Assembly (NCBI GenBank): GCA_965602655.1
Contig: CBFCZE010000087.1
Span: forward strand, 1 to 12,130
Direction of reading: 5' to 3'
DNA length: 12,130 nucleotides
From: JAAERC01 sp965602655
Lineage (GTDB): Bacteria; Zixibacteria; MSB-5A5; GN15; PGXB01
Part shown: positions 5,761-12,130 of the stretch, piece after piece
Position numbering within the stretch: the stretch's first letter is position 1
Layout of the letters: the number at the start of each line of letters is the position of its first letter
Program-made: the position numbers and the translations under genes
The notes under the pieces: generated by a model
What the model was told of the DNA's origin: nothing
The model's input: the letters and a program-made list of their open reading frames with translations, nothing else
Databases searched by the model: none

Positions 5761-7941
5761 ATGTTAGGTATAGATGAAAATAAGTTTACGATTGGCAAAG
5801 AAGTATATTATCCATTCGCGGTCGAATTGCATTATTTCAGAGTCGATAAAAAATATTGGTCAATTTGTTTTGAGAGAATAAGAAAAGCCGGATTTCGAAT
5901 TATTTCAACCTCGGTGCCGTGGAACCTGCATCAGGATAGGAACAAGGATATTGATTTTACCGGATATAATGATTCTCGCAAAGATTTAATTGTATTTTTG
6001 GAATTGGCAAGAGAATTTAGATTTAAGGTGATTTTAAGACCGGGGCCAAGAATAAATGCGCAGTGGCCCAACGGCGGGCTTCCGAATTTTTTGTTTAATG
6101 ATATAAAAATATTGGCGCGCGATGCCAAGGGGCAGGAGATAAAGCTTCCCGATGACTACGGCGTCGAAAGCGGTTATTTGCCGAGTTATCTTCATCCGCA
6201 TTTTTTGCATTATCTCAGAAATTATTTTAAAACCTTTGTGGAGACAACCAAGAATTATATTTACCCTCGGGGACCGGTATTTTTGGTTGAGATTGATTTT
6301 GAGACATCATTTGCCGGAAATTCCAGGCCGGATTCAGCCGATTATAATCAGGCTGTTTTATCCAAGTATTTTCCCGGTTTTTTGGCTTCCCGATATGATG
6401 ATATTAAGAAATTAAATAAGGCCTATCGCGAGAAAAACAGTGATTTTGAATCAATCGATCCGCCACGAGAATTCGCCGATCTGGAACTGAAAAATTTGAC
6501 CAAGGTTTTTGACTGGATGCGCTTCCGAGAGTTGATGCTGAAAGCCTATTTATCTACCATTGAGGAAATTATAAGATCATATACGGTTGAACCGTTATTT
6601 TTCAGGTCACTGCATTTTGAAAACAACGATTTATTGCCATCGACTGACCTGTTTTCATCCGAGCAAGATGTTCTAATGGGCGCGAATATTTTCCCGCAGG
6701 GAACATATTTTGATATTGCCCAGAAGGGTCGTTACTTACATGGGGAGCATAAATTTGCCTGGGGGGCCTCGTTTGTTTCCGGGATGCCGTCGACCGAGGC
6801 TTATGTTTTGCCTGAAGACAGTGAGTATCCTGATGGACTTCGTCGATTTTATTTGACGGCCGGACTGGCCAGCGGTTTCAAAGGTTTTAATCATTATATG
6901 TTCGTTAACAGGGATCACTGGCAGGGATCACCTCTGGCGGTGGATGGAACAATCACCAGTGGATATGAGGTTATTAAAAGGTTTAATGCCGCCGTTTTGA
7001 ATATCAAATTAAATGAATTGGAGGGGATAAAAAAGGTTTGCGTTATTGGAAATCGTGCATATCAGCGCATGGGATTATTTGATAGCGCCAAACAGTTTGG
7101 CTATATAAGTCAGTTAATGGGTAATTGCATTAACGGCATTTGCCGTGATTTGTTACGGCTTAAAATTGACTATGATATCAGAGAGAATCTGGATATTGAT
7201 GAGCTGAAAAAATACAAACTGGTATTTATGCCATCGGCGGAGTTTATGTCTGAAAAGATGCAAGGGGCTATTCTGGAAATGCTTAAAGCGGGGATAAATG
7301 TTGTCCTGTGCGGCTTGATGCCCAAATATGATGATAAATTTGGGAACTGCCAGGATCTTAGCCGTCAGACGAGAATTAAAACATCGCTGGGACCTGATAT
7401 TGATATTGTCAAGCATAAGAGCGGACAATTTATCGCCAGAATATTCGGCCATATTCTCACGACCGACAACAAGATTAAAAAACTGGCGACTATTAAGAAG
7501 AAATCGATAGGGGTAGCTTCCTCAAGATTTAGAGGTACCTTGTATTTCTTCTCCTTTGATATTGCCTCAGAAGGTGATCATAATAAGATGACCCATTTTG
7601 AAGAGCTTCTGGCCAATTGCGGTATATCGCCATTTATGTATTGTTCAGATACTTCCGTCGATATGGTTATAAACAAGGTCGATAAACGGATTGTATTGTA
7701 TATGGTGGCGCCGCCCCCGGGAGAGTTATCATCGATTGCGAACACATCAAGCCGTGAGGTGATTGTCAGGATCGATTTGAGAAAAGTCGGAATTGCCTCA
7801 GCCCGCGTTAAGATAACAGACCTTTTTGCCAATGAAGAAGAGGTCGAACCTCTGAAGGTAACTTCTGACAACCTGAGAAAAGGAATTTCTCTGGAGATCA
7901 ATTTCCCCGACGGCCGGATGTTTCTTATTGAGAAAAATTAA
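5761..7941 (+). CDS. Cytoplasmic GH35/GH42-like glycoside hydrolase (beta-galactosidase-like)
   Basis: This 726-residue protein has no signal peptide. Residues of about 8-400 form a clan GH-A TIM barrel that reads like family 35 beta-galactosidase: ELHYFRV (22-28), VPWNLHQ (52-58), ILRPGPRINAQWPNGGLP (91-108). The region GPVFLVEIDFETS (171-183) aligns with the usual GPV-VQxENEYG motif, placing the acid/base at Glu181 but with Phe where Asn normally precedes it. Glu346 in PSTEAY is a candidate nucleophile. Residues of about 424-525 (DLLRLKIDYDI, YKLVFMPSAEF, KAGINVVLCG) resemble the glutamine-amidotransferase-like middle domain of GH42 enzymes. A C-terminal beta domain follows. The ribosome binding site is weak (AGG, 7 nt upstream). 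The fold is well supported; the substrate is unknown. Gamma-glutamyltransferase lies 53 bp downstream with no terminator between them. Confidence 0.8.
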   Translation: MLGIDENKFTIGKEVYYPFAVELHYFRVDKKYWSICFERIRKAGFRIISTSVPWNLHQDRNKDIDFTGYNDSRKDLIVFLELAREFRFKVILRPGPRINAQWPNGGLPNFLFNDIKILARDAKGQEIKLPDDYGVESGYLPSYLHPHFLHYLRNYFKTFVETTKNYIYPRGPVFLVEIDFETSFAGNSRPDSADYNQAVLSKYFPGFLASRYDDIKKLNKAYREKNSDFESIDPPREFADLELKNLTKVFDWMRFRELMLKAYLSTIEEIIRSYTVEPLFFRSLHFENNDLLPSTDLFSSEQDVLMGANIFPQGTYFDIAQKGRYLHGEHKFAWGASFVSGMPSTEAYVLPEDSEYPDGLRRFYLTAGLASGFKGFNHYMFVNRDHWQGSPLAVDGTITSGYEVIKRFNAAVLNIKLNELEGIKKVCVIGNRAYQRMGLFDSAKQFGYISQLMGNCINGICRDLLRLKIDYDIRENLDIDELKKYKLVFMPSAEFMSEKMQGAILEMLKAGINVVLCGLMPKYDDKFGNCQDLSRQTRIKTSLGPDIDIVKHKSGQFIARIFGHILTTDNKIKKLATIKKKSIGVASSRFRGTLYFFSFDIASEGDHNKMTHFEELLANCGISPFMYCSDTSVDMVINKVDKRIVLYMVAPPPGELSSIANTSSREVIVRIDLRKVGIASARVKITDLFANEEEVEPLKVTSDNLRKGISLEINFPDGRMFLIEKN

Positions 7942-7984
7942 TTTCAAGTCAAAAAAAGCACAATATAGTTGCTCAAATATTGCA

Positions 7985-7990
7985 GGGGAG
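7985..7990 (+). promoter_or_regulatory. Ribosome binding site that decides the gamma-glutamyltransferase start
   Basis: GGGGAG lies 4 nt before ATG at 7995. The in-frame TTG at 7980 would itself overlap this purine-rich site and add MQGRD ahead of a hydrophobic signal sequence. A weak hairpin (CAATAT 7961-7966 with ATATTG 7977-7982) abuts the site. Confidence 0.6.
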
Positions 7991-7994
7991 AGAT

Positions 7995-9692
7995 ATGTAT
8001 AAATGTTTTGGCATATTAATTATCTTGTTAATATTGGCTCTCTTTTTTGGATCTTGCGGATCATTAACAGTTGAAACTTTTTATGAGAATGGTGTTGTCG
8101 TAACATCGTCTCCAATTGCCTCAGAGATTGGCCTGGCTATATTAAAACAGGGCGGGAACGCCTTTGATGCGGCTGTCGGAGTCGGCTTTGCACTTGCTGT
8201 GACTTATCCCGAAGCGGGAAATATTGGCGGTGGTGGGTTTGCATTGACTTATGATGCCAGAGCCGGCGAAGTTTACGCTCTTGATTTCAGGGAAAAGGCT
8301 CCGGTCAGGGCGACCGTCGATATGTTTTTAGATTCAAACGGTTTTGTTATAGAAAATAGCTCTTTGTTAGGTTCGCTCGCGGTTGGGGTTCCCGGTACGG
8401 TGGCTGGTCTTTACTCCTTATGGGAAAAATACGGCAGTCTGGATTGGTATCAACTTCTTCAACCATCGCTGAAACTGGCTGATACAGGCTTTATTCTTGA
8501 TCAATATCTGGTCAATTCGCTGATTACATATGCCGATAGTCTCCAGCATTTTCCTGAAACCAAAGCGGTCTTTTCCCCCGGCCGATCCGGTCTTAAAATC
8601 GGTGCCAGATTTATACAAAAAAATCTGGCGGCCTCAATTCAAAGAATTGCTCTGGATAGCTTAAAGGGATTTTATTCCGGTAAAACGGCCGATTTGATAG
8701 TCGAAACGATGGAAAAATATAACGGCTTGATTAGTTATGACGATTTAAGCTCTTATCGGCCGGTTTGGAGAAAACCTGTCAATTTTAGTTTTGATTCTCT
8801 GGATATTTATTCAATGCCGCCGCCATCGTCAGGGGGGATTTTACTGGGAATGATTTTGGGATTATTGGAACCAATTGATTTTTCTACTTTTGCGCCCAAA
8901 TCACCGAAATATATCCATATTTTTGCCGAAGCCTGTCGTCTGGCGTATGCCGAACGAGCGATTCATCTGGGTGATCCTGATTTTGTAAGTAATCCGGTTG
9001 AGGTTATGTTGTCACCGGATTTTTGGGATGCTCGTCGTGAGCTAATTGATAAGAGTCGGGCCGGTATATCACGAGAAATTGAATCGGGGATTCCGCAGAA
9101 TTTTTTAGAATCGGAATCTACCACTCATTTTTCAATTGCAGATAAGTTTGGCAATCTGGTTAGTTTGACATATACATTAAATACAAAATATGGTTCCAAG
9201 CTGGTTGTTGGTGGCGCCGGCTTTCTTTTGAATAACGAGATGGATGATTTCTCAATTAAGCCGGGAATAGCCAATATTTATGGTTTGACAGGCGGTCAGG
9301 CCAATAAAATAGTTTCGGGTAAAAGAATGCTATCATCGATGTCGCCGACAATTATATTAAAAAACGGCAGACCGGTTTTGGCGCTGGGCTCACCCGGCGG
9401 ATCAAAAATAATAACGACGGTAGCTCAGGCTCTAATAAATTACAGCCGCTTTGGTCTGAATTTGAAACAGATTGTAAATATGCCGCGATTTCATCATCAA
9501 TGGCTGCCGGATACTCTGTATTTCGAAGAGGGCGGTTTTGATATTAATATCAAGCAGGATTTAATAGCTAAAGGGCATAATATCAAAGAACGAAGTCAGT
9601 ATTCAGAGCTGATGATAATATCAATAAACGAAGACGGTATGATAACAGGCGCCGCTGATCCGCGTAAAGATGGATCGGTATCAGGATATTAA
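7995..9692 (+). CDS. ggt: Gamma-glutamyltransferase (glutathione hydrolase), exported
   Basis: This 565-residue protein is a full-length member of the family that removes or transfers the gamma-glutamyl group of glutathione and related peptides, acting outside the cytoplasm. Residues 1-20 are a hydrophobic signal (MYKCFGILIILLILALFFGS) followed by Cys21. The FGSC context is a weak lipobox, so it may be a lipoprotein. Family landmarks are all present: DFREKAP with substrate-binding Arg99, the nucleophile and autocleavage Thr376 in STTHFS, NNEMDDFS (413-420), SSMSP (447-451) and the oxyanion loop GSPGGS (465-470). Self-cleavage would give a small subunit of about 190 residues, the usual size. 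It lies 53 bp after the glycoside-hydrolase-like gene with only a poor promoter candidate between them, so co-transcription is likely. Its 3' end faces a convergent gene 18 bp away. Confidence 0.95.
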   Translation: MYKCFGILIILLILALFFGSCGSLTVETFYENGVVVTSSPIASEIGLAILKQGGNAFDAAVGVGFALAVTYPEAGNIGGGGFALTYDARAGEVYALDFREKAPVRATVDMFLDSNGFVIENSSLLGSLAVGVPGTVAGLYSLWEKYGSLDWYQLLQPSLKLADTGFILDQYLVNSLITYADSLQHFPETKAVFSPGRSGLKIGARFIQKNLAASIQRIALDSLKGFYSGKTADLIVETMEKYNGLISYDDLSSYRPVWRKPVNFSFDSLDIYSMPPPSSGGILLGMILGLLEPIDFSTFAPKSPKYIHIFAEACRLAYAERAIHLGDPDFVSNPVEVMLSPDFWDARRELIDKSRAGISREIESGIPQNFLESESTTHFSIADKFGNLVSLTYTLNTKYGSKLVVGGAGFLLNNEMDDFSIKPGIANIYGLTGGQANKIVSGKRMLSSMSPTIILKNGRPVLALGSPGGSKIITTVAQALINYSRFGLNLKQIVNMPRFHHQWLPDTLYFEEGGFDINIKQDLIAKGHNIKERSQYSELMIISINEDGMITGAADPRKDGSVSGY

Positions 9693-9701
9693 ACAGTATC
9701 C
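9684..9701. terminator. Possible weak hairpin at the convergent gene ends
   Basis: GGATA (9684-9688) pairs with TATCC (9697-9701) across the stop codon of gamma-glutamyltransferase, followed by GATTTGTT. With only 5 bp of stem and a short T-rich tail it is a poor terminator, but nothing better lies between the two convergent genes. Confidence 0.2.
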
Positions 9702-9710
9702 GATTTGTTC

Positions 9711-10889
9711 TTAGGCTGTGGGAGTCGGCAACATTGCTTTGCTGTTTCGACTGATTGCAATACATCCATTTATGGCCGCCCCGGTTCCCAGAAGGAATGT
9801 GGCGATATAAATCACCCAGCCGATAATCGGTAGTCCAAAAAGAACGGTCAGAAGAATAAGGCCTATTATCAGTTCTATCCCGATGGGTAGTCTGGCCTTT
9901 TTATTAATCAAACTAAAAAGGTAACGGGCCAAGGCAATTCCAACATAGATTTTTCCAATATAAAATAATATCATACCGAGAATAAACATCATTATCGAAA
10001 CAGGGATACCGATTACTAGTACTGCCGGAATGATCGCACCGAAAGTAAGACCAAGAAATGACAGGCAGCCGATGGCAAAACTATGCCAGAAATTTATCTT
10101 GAGCTGTTCCACCGATCTGTCGATATGATTTCTAAATAATAAAATAAATACGAATCCGGTTAGCAAGGCCGCCAGAAAAAGAATAAAATTAAGAACAAAG
10201 GAAACATCATCGGCCAATGTGATATCACCGCCAGTCTGGGTTGTTTTTTCATTCCAGATTATTTCATCTTCAATAATTACACCTTGATCTATAATAGCCT
10301 CGTTGGGTGAGGTGTAACATAACTCACCTTTTATGGTTGTCGGTGATGTAATAATAAGCTGATCTGTTTCAATACAAATATCACCGTCGATTCTGCCGGA
10401 GATTACAGTTTTTGAGCTGGTGCCATCAATATTGCCAACAACAATACCATCGATTCTCATATTATCAACTGAGTAGGTAAGATCTCGTCCAATGTAAGAT
10501 TTTGCGCCGAGCTTGAAATCTTTGGCGAAAGCCAGCACGTTACCATTTACAGGACCATTCAGACGAATTTTATAGCCGAACAGCCGGGCGCTTCGGCCGA
10601 TTTTCCCAATATAATCAATGTTATAGGCAAACAGATTGGTATTACCCTCGATAGTACCATTTGATGAGAAATCATAGCAAAATGCAGAGAGATCACCCTC
10701 AATCGTTCCTCGAACTTCTGAATAATTACCCATTATGTAGAGGTCATCTTTTATTACTTCATCTCGTGATATTGATATATCGTCACCGCTAAGAAATTCG
10801 GAGGCCAATATCAATTCAGGTGCAAACCCGCATATTAATAATAAGATGCACCATCTGATTAGACTATGGTTAATTGCCGTTTTTTTCAT
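9711..10889 (-). CDS. Bactofilin-like beta-helix protein with C-terminal membrane domain
   Basis: This 392-residue protein has an N-terminal signal peptide (about residues 1-30, IRWCILLLICGFAPELILAS). Residues of about 35-205 then form short repeats of the polymer-forming bactofilin/beta-helix type: VRGTIEGDLSAF, NGTIEGNTNLFAY, NGPVNGNVLAFAKDF, IDGIVVGNIDG, SGRIDGDICIE. The C-terminal half (about 229-380) has roughly five hydrophobic membrane segments (for example FVLNFILFLAALLTGFVFIL, then loops with the charged FRNHIDRSVEQLK). Classical bactofilins are cytoplasmic; here the signal peptide places the beta-helix outside the inner membrane. The start has AAAGG 8 nt upstream. It is convergent with gamma-glutamyltransferase and divergent from the CstA-family gene. 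The architecture is clear; the role (envelope shape or scaffolding) is inferred. Confidence 0.8.
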   Translation of the reverse strand: MKKTAINHSLIRWCILLLICGFAPELILASEFLSGDDISISRDEVIKDDLYIMGNYSEVRGTIEGDLSAFCYDFSSNGTIEGNTNLFAYNIDYIGKIGRSARLFGYKIRLNGPVNGNVLAFAKDFKLGAKSYIGRDLTYSVDNMRIDGIVVGNIDGTSSKTVISGRIDGDICIETDQLIITSPTTIKGELCYTSPNEAIIDQGVIIEDEIIWNEKTTQTGGDITLADDVSFVLNFILFLAALLTGFVFILLFRNHIDRSVEQLKINFWHSFAIGCLSFLGLTFGAIIPAVLVIGIPVSIMMFILGMILFYIGKIYVGIALARYLFSLINKKARLPIGIELIIGLILLTVLFGLPIIGWVIYIATFLLGTGAAINGCIAISRNSKAMLPTPTA

Positions 10890-10914
10890 AGCATTTACCT
10901 TTATTTATACATAC

Positions 10915-10964
10915 GGCAAGCAGGTATAAGAGTTGCCGGTAATATGGCAAAATTGGCGCTTGCC
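10915..10964. promoter_or_regulatory. Nested TTGCC/GGCAA inverted repeats in a divergent promoter region
   Basis: An outer repeat pairs GGCAAGC (10915-10921) with GCTTGCC (10958-10964). An inner one pairs TTGCC (10933-10937) with GGCAA (10946-10950). Four copies of the same 5-bp word alternate in orientation within 50 bp, and two of them overlap the -35 boxes of both divergent genes. This resembles a shared operator. Confidence 0.45.
10923..10950 (-). promoter_or_regulatory. Promoter for the bactofilin-like gene
   Basis: Read on the minus strand, TTGCCA (10950-10945) and TATACC (10928-10923) are separated by 16 bp. Transcription would start near 10916, about 27 nt before the start codon. The match is moderate. 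Confidence 0.4.
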
Positions 10965-10988
10965 CGTTTCCTTTCCCTGTCGTATTAT
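10960..10988 (+). promoter_or_regulatory. Promoter for the CstA-family gene
   Basis: TTGCCC (10960-10965) and TATTAT (10983-10988) have a 17-bp spacer, giving a start near 10995 and a leader of about 30 nt. The -10 box differs from consensus at one base. Confidence 0.5.
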
Positions 10989-11024
10989 GTATAAATATAA
11001 AATAATGTGCAATAAAAAATTACT

Positions 11025-12130
11025 ATGAATATTCTCTGGTTATTAATTCTGGCGTTGATCTGTTTTGGAATTGCTTATCGCTATTACGCCAGTTACATAT
11101 CCTCCAAATTTGGAATAAATCCTGAGAGAAAAACGCCTGCAGTAGGAAAAAATGATGGTGTTGACTTTGTGCCGACTCGTCTGCCGGTTCTGTTTGCGCA
11201 TCATTACGCGACAATAGCCGGAGCCGGACCGATTATTGGACCGACGCTGGGGATTCTTTATGGAGTTGGCCCCGCCTGGCTCTGGATTGTCATCGGTGGC
11301 ATCTTTTTTGGGGCAGTGCATGATTTTTCAGCGCTGTTTGCCTCGATTCGGGAGAACGGGAATTCAATTTCCGAGGTTGCCCGAAAAGCGATGGGTGATT
11401 CCGGTTTTCTGATGTTTATAGTCTTTACTTCAATAATGCTTCTTTTGGTGACATCGGCCTTTTTATCATTGACGGCCGTTTCACTAACATCAATCTGGCC
11501 GATAGAAAAACTTGGATTGGACGCCGGACAGACTCTTCTTCGAACCAAAGTTGTCGATGGTCAGCAAATGGGTGTAATCGGCGGGATAGCATCAACGTCG
11601 GTTATAATAATCACTCTCTTATCGCCTTTGCTTGGATTTTTAATATTTAAAAGATCGCTTAAAACGAGTATCTCGTTCGTTCTGGCGGCGGTTGTTTGTT
11701 TTGTTTCAATATTGGTCGGTTTTCTACTTCCGGTTAACCTGCCAGGTATAACCTGGATGATAATTATCTCGGTTTATGTATTAGTTGCGGCCGGGCTTCC
11801 GGTTTGGTTTGTATTACAACCACGCGATTTTATTAATGTTCAGATTCTCTATGCCGGTCTGGCCGCGATAATGACGGCGGTTATTATTGGCGGTTTAAAA
11901 GGCATTTCAATCGAAATGCCGGCTTTTAATCTGGCCGAGGGTAATACTCAGTTGGGGCCGGTCTGGCCGATTCTGTTTATTACTATCGCCTGTGGCGCCA
12001 TATCCGGGTTTCATGCTCTGGTGGCGGGTGGGACGTCGTCAAAGCAACTGAAGTCCGAGCCGCAGGCAAAGATAATTGGATATGGCGGGATGCTTCTGGA
12101 GTCAATTCTGGCAATTCTGGTGATACTGGC
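11025..12130 (+). CDS. cstA: CstA/BtsT-family carbon starvation transporter (3' end missing)
   Basis: The frame opens at ATG 11025, is bounded upstream by an in-frame TAA at 11013, and stays open for 368 codons to the window edge. CstA-family proteins are many-pass inner-membrane carriers linked to uptake of peptides or pyruvate during carbon limitation. The family signatures are strong: PERKTPAVGKNDGVDFVPT (33-51), FAHHYATIAGAGPIIGPTLG (57-76), FGAVHDF (95-101) and ACGAISGFHALVAGGTSSKQ (322-341). Several hydrophobic helices lie between them. No Shine-Dalgarno is visible; the bases before the ATG are AT-rich, so translation may depend on an unstructured leader. The gene is divergent from the bactofilin-like gene and shares its control region. 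The transported substrate cannot be told from sequence alone. Confidence 0.93.
   Translation, partial: MNILWLLILALICFGIAYRYYASYISSKFGINPERKTPAVGKNDGVDFVPTRLPVLFAHHYATIAGAGPIIGPTLGILYGVGPAWLWIVIGGIFFGAVHDFSALFASIRENGNSISEVARKAMGDSGFLMFIVFTSIMLLLVTSAFLSLTAVSLTSIWPIEKLGLDAGQTLLRTKVVDGQQMGVIGGIASTSVIIITLLSPLLGFLIFKRSLKTSISFVLAAVVCFVSILVGFLLPVNLPGITWMIIISVYVLVAAGLPVWFVLQPRDFINVQILYAGLAAIMTAVIIGGLKGISIEMPAFNLAEGNTQLGPVWPILFITIACGAISGFHALVAGGTSSKQLKSEPQAKIIGYGGMLLESILAILVIL

Noticed and set aside
7980..7994. TTG start for gamma-glutamyltransferase
   Set aside because: It overlaps the purine-rich ribosome binding site that serves ATG 7995, which begins a normal signal sequence.
9693..9710. Strong bidirectional terminator between the convergent genes
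   Set aside because: The gap is only 18 bp and contains no GC-rich stem with a T tract.
11023..11548. Three overlapping minus-strand open frames opposite the CstA-family gene
   Set aside because: They are antisense to strongly conserved CstA motifs, have compositionally odd products and no family resemblance.

Overview
The window looks like a chromosomal segment from an uncultured Gram-negative bacterium of the Fibrobacteres-Chlorobi-Bacteroidetes (FCB) type, possibly candidate phylum Zixibacteria. Three things suggest this. Two secreted proteins end in dockerin-like EF-hand pairs with the pattern VNxLDxVYLINYKYKxGP. A third ends in a type IX secretion-style sorting domain (QNYPNPFNPNTTF ... 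GIYFYRM ... KLMLLK). Coding sequence is AT-leaning. The phylum is inferred from protein style only; no rRNA or marker gene is present. I see no tRNA, rRNA, CRISPR array, insertion sequence or integrase.

Layout. Bases 3-1484 hold the 3' part of a secreted, cysteine-rich protein with two dockerin-like repeats, followed by a hairpin terminator. Bases 1746-4184 encode a secreted subtilisin-family (S8) protease with a prodomain, a PKD domain and a C-terminal dockerin pair, followed by another terminator. Next come a textbook TTGACA-17-TATAAT promoter and a leader of about 200 nt with a strong bulged hairpin and an orphan Shine-Dalgarno sequence. This leader precedes a 308-residue secreted protein with a sorting domain (4469-5395) and a very clear terminator. 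A 365-bp AT-rich intergenic stretch with several inverted repeats leads to a cytoplasmic glycoside-hydrolase-like protein (5761-7941). Gamma-glutamyltransferase follows 53 bp later on the same strand (7995-9692). Converging on it is a bactofilin-like beta-helix membrane protein on the minus strand (9711-10889). A short divergent promoter region with nested TTGCC/GGCAA inverted repeats separates that gene from a CstA-family transporter (11025 to the window end, incomplete).

How the genes may fit together (inference). The first three genes encode exported proteins, each behind its own terminator, so they are probably separate transcription units. The extracellular protease, the exported gamma-glutamyltransferase and a CstA-type peptide/pyruvate carrier would suit an organism that scavenges peptides, but no regulatory link is visible. 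The points most worth a second look are the structured leader at 4265-4468, the glycoside-hydrolase-like protein with an altered acid/base motif, the C9 tract inside the protease dockerin, and the nested operator-like repeats at 10915-10964.
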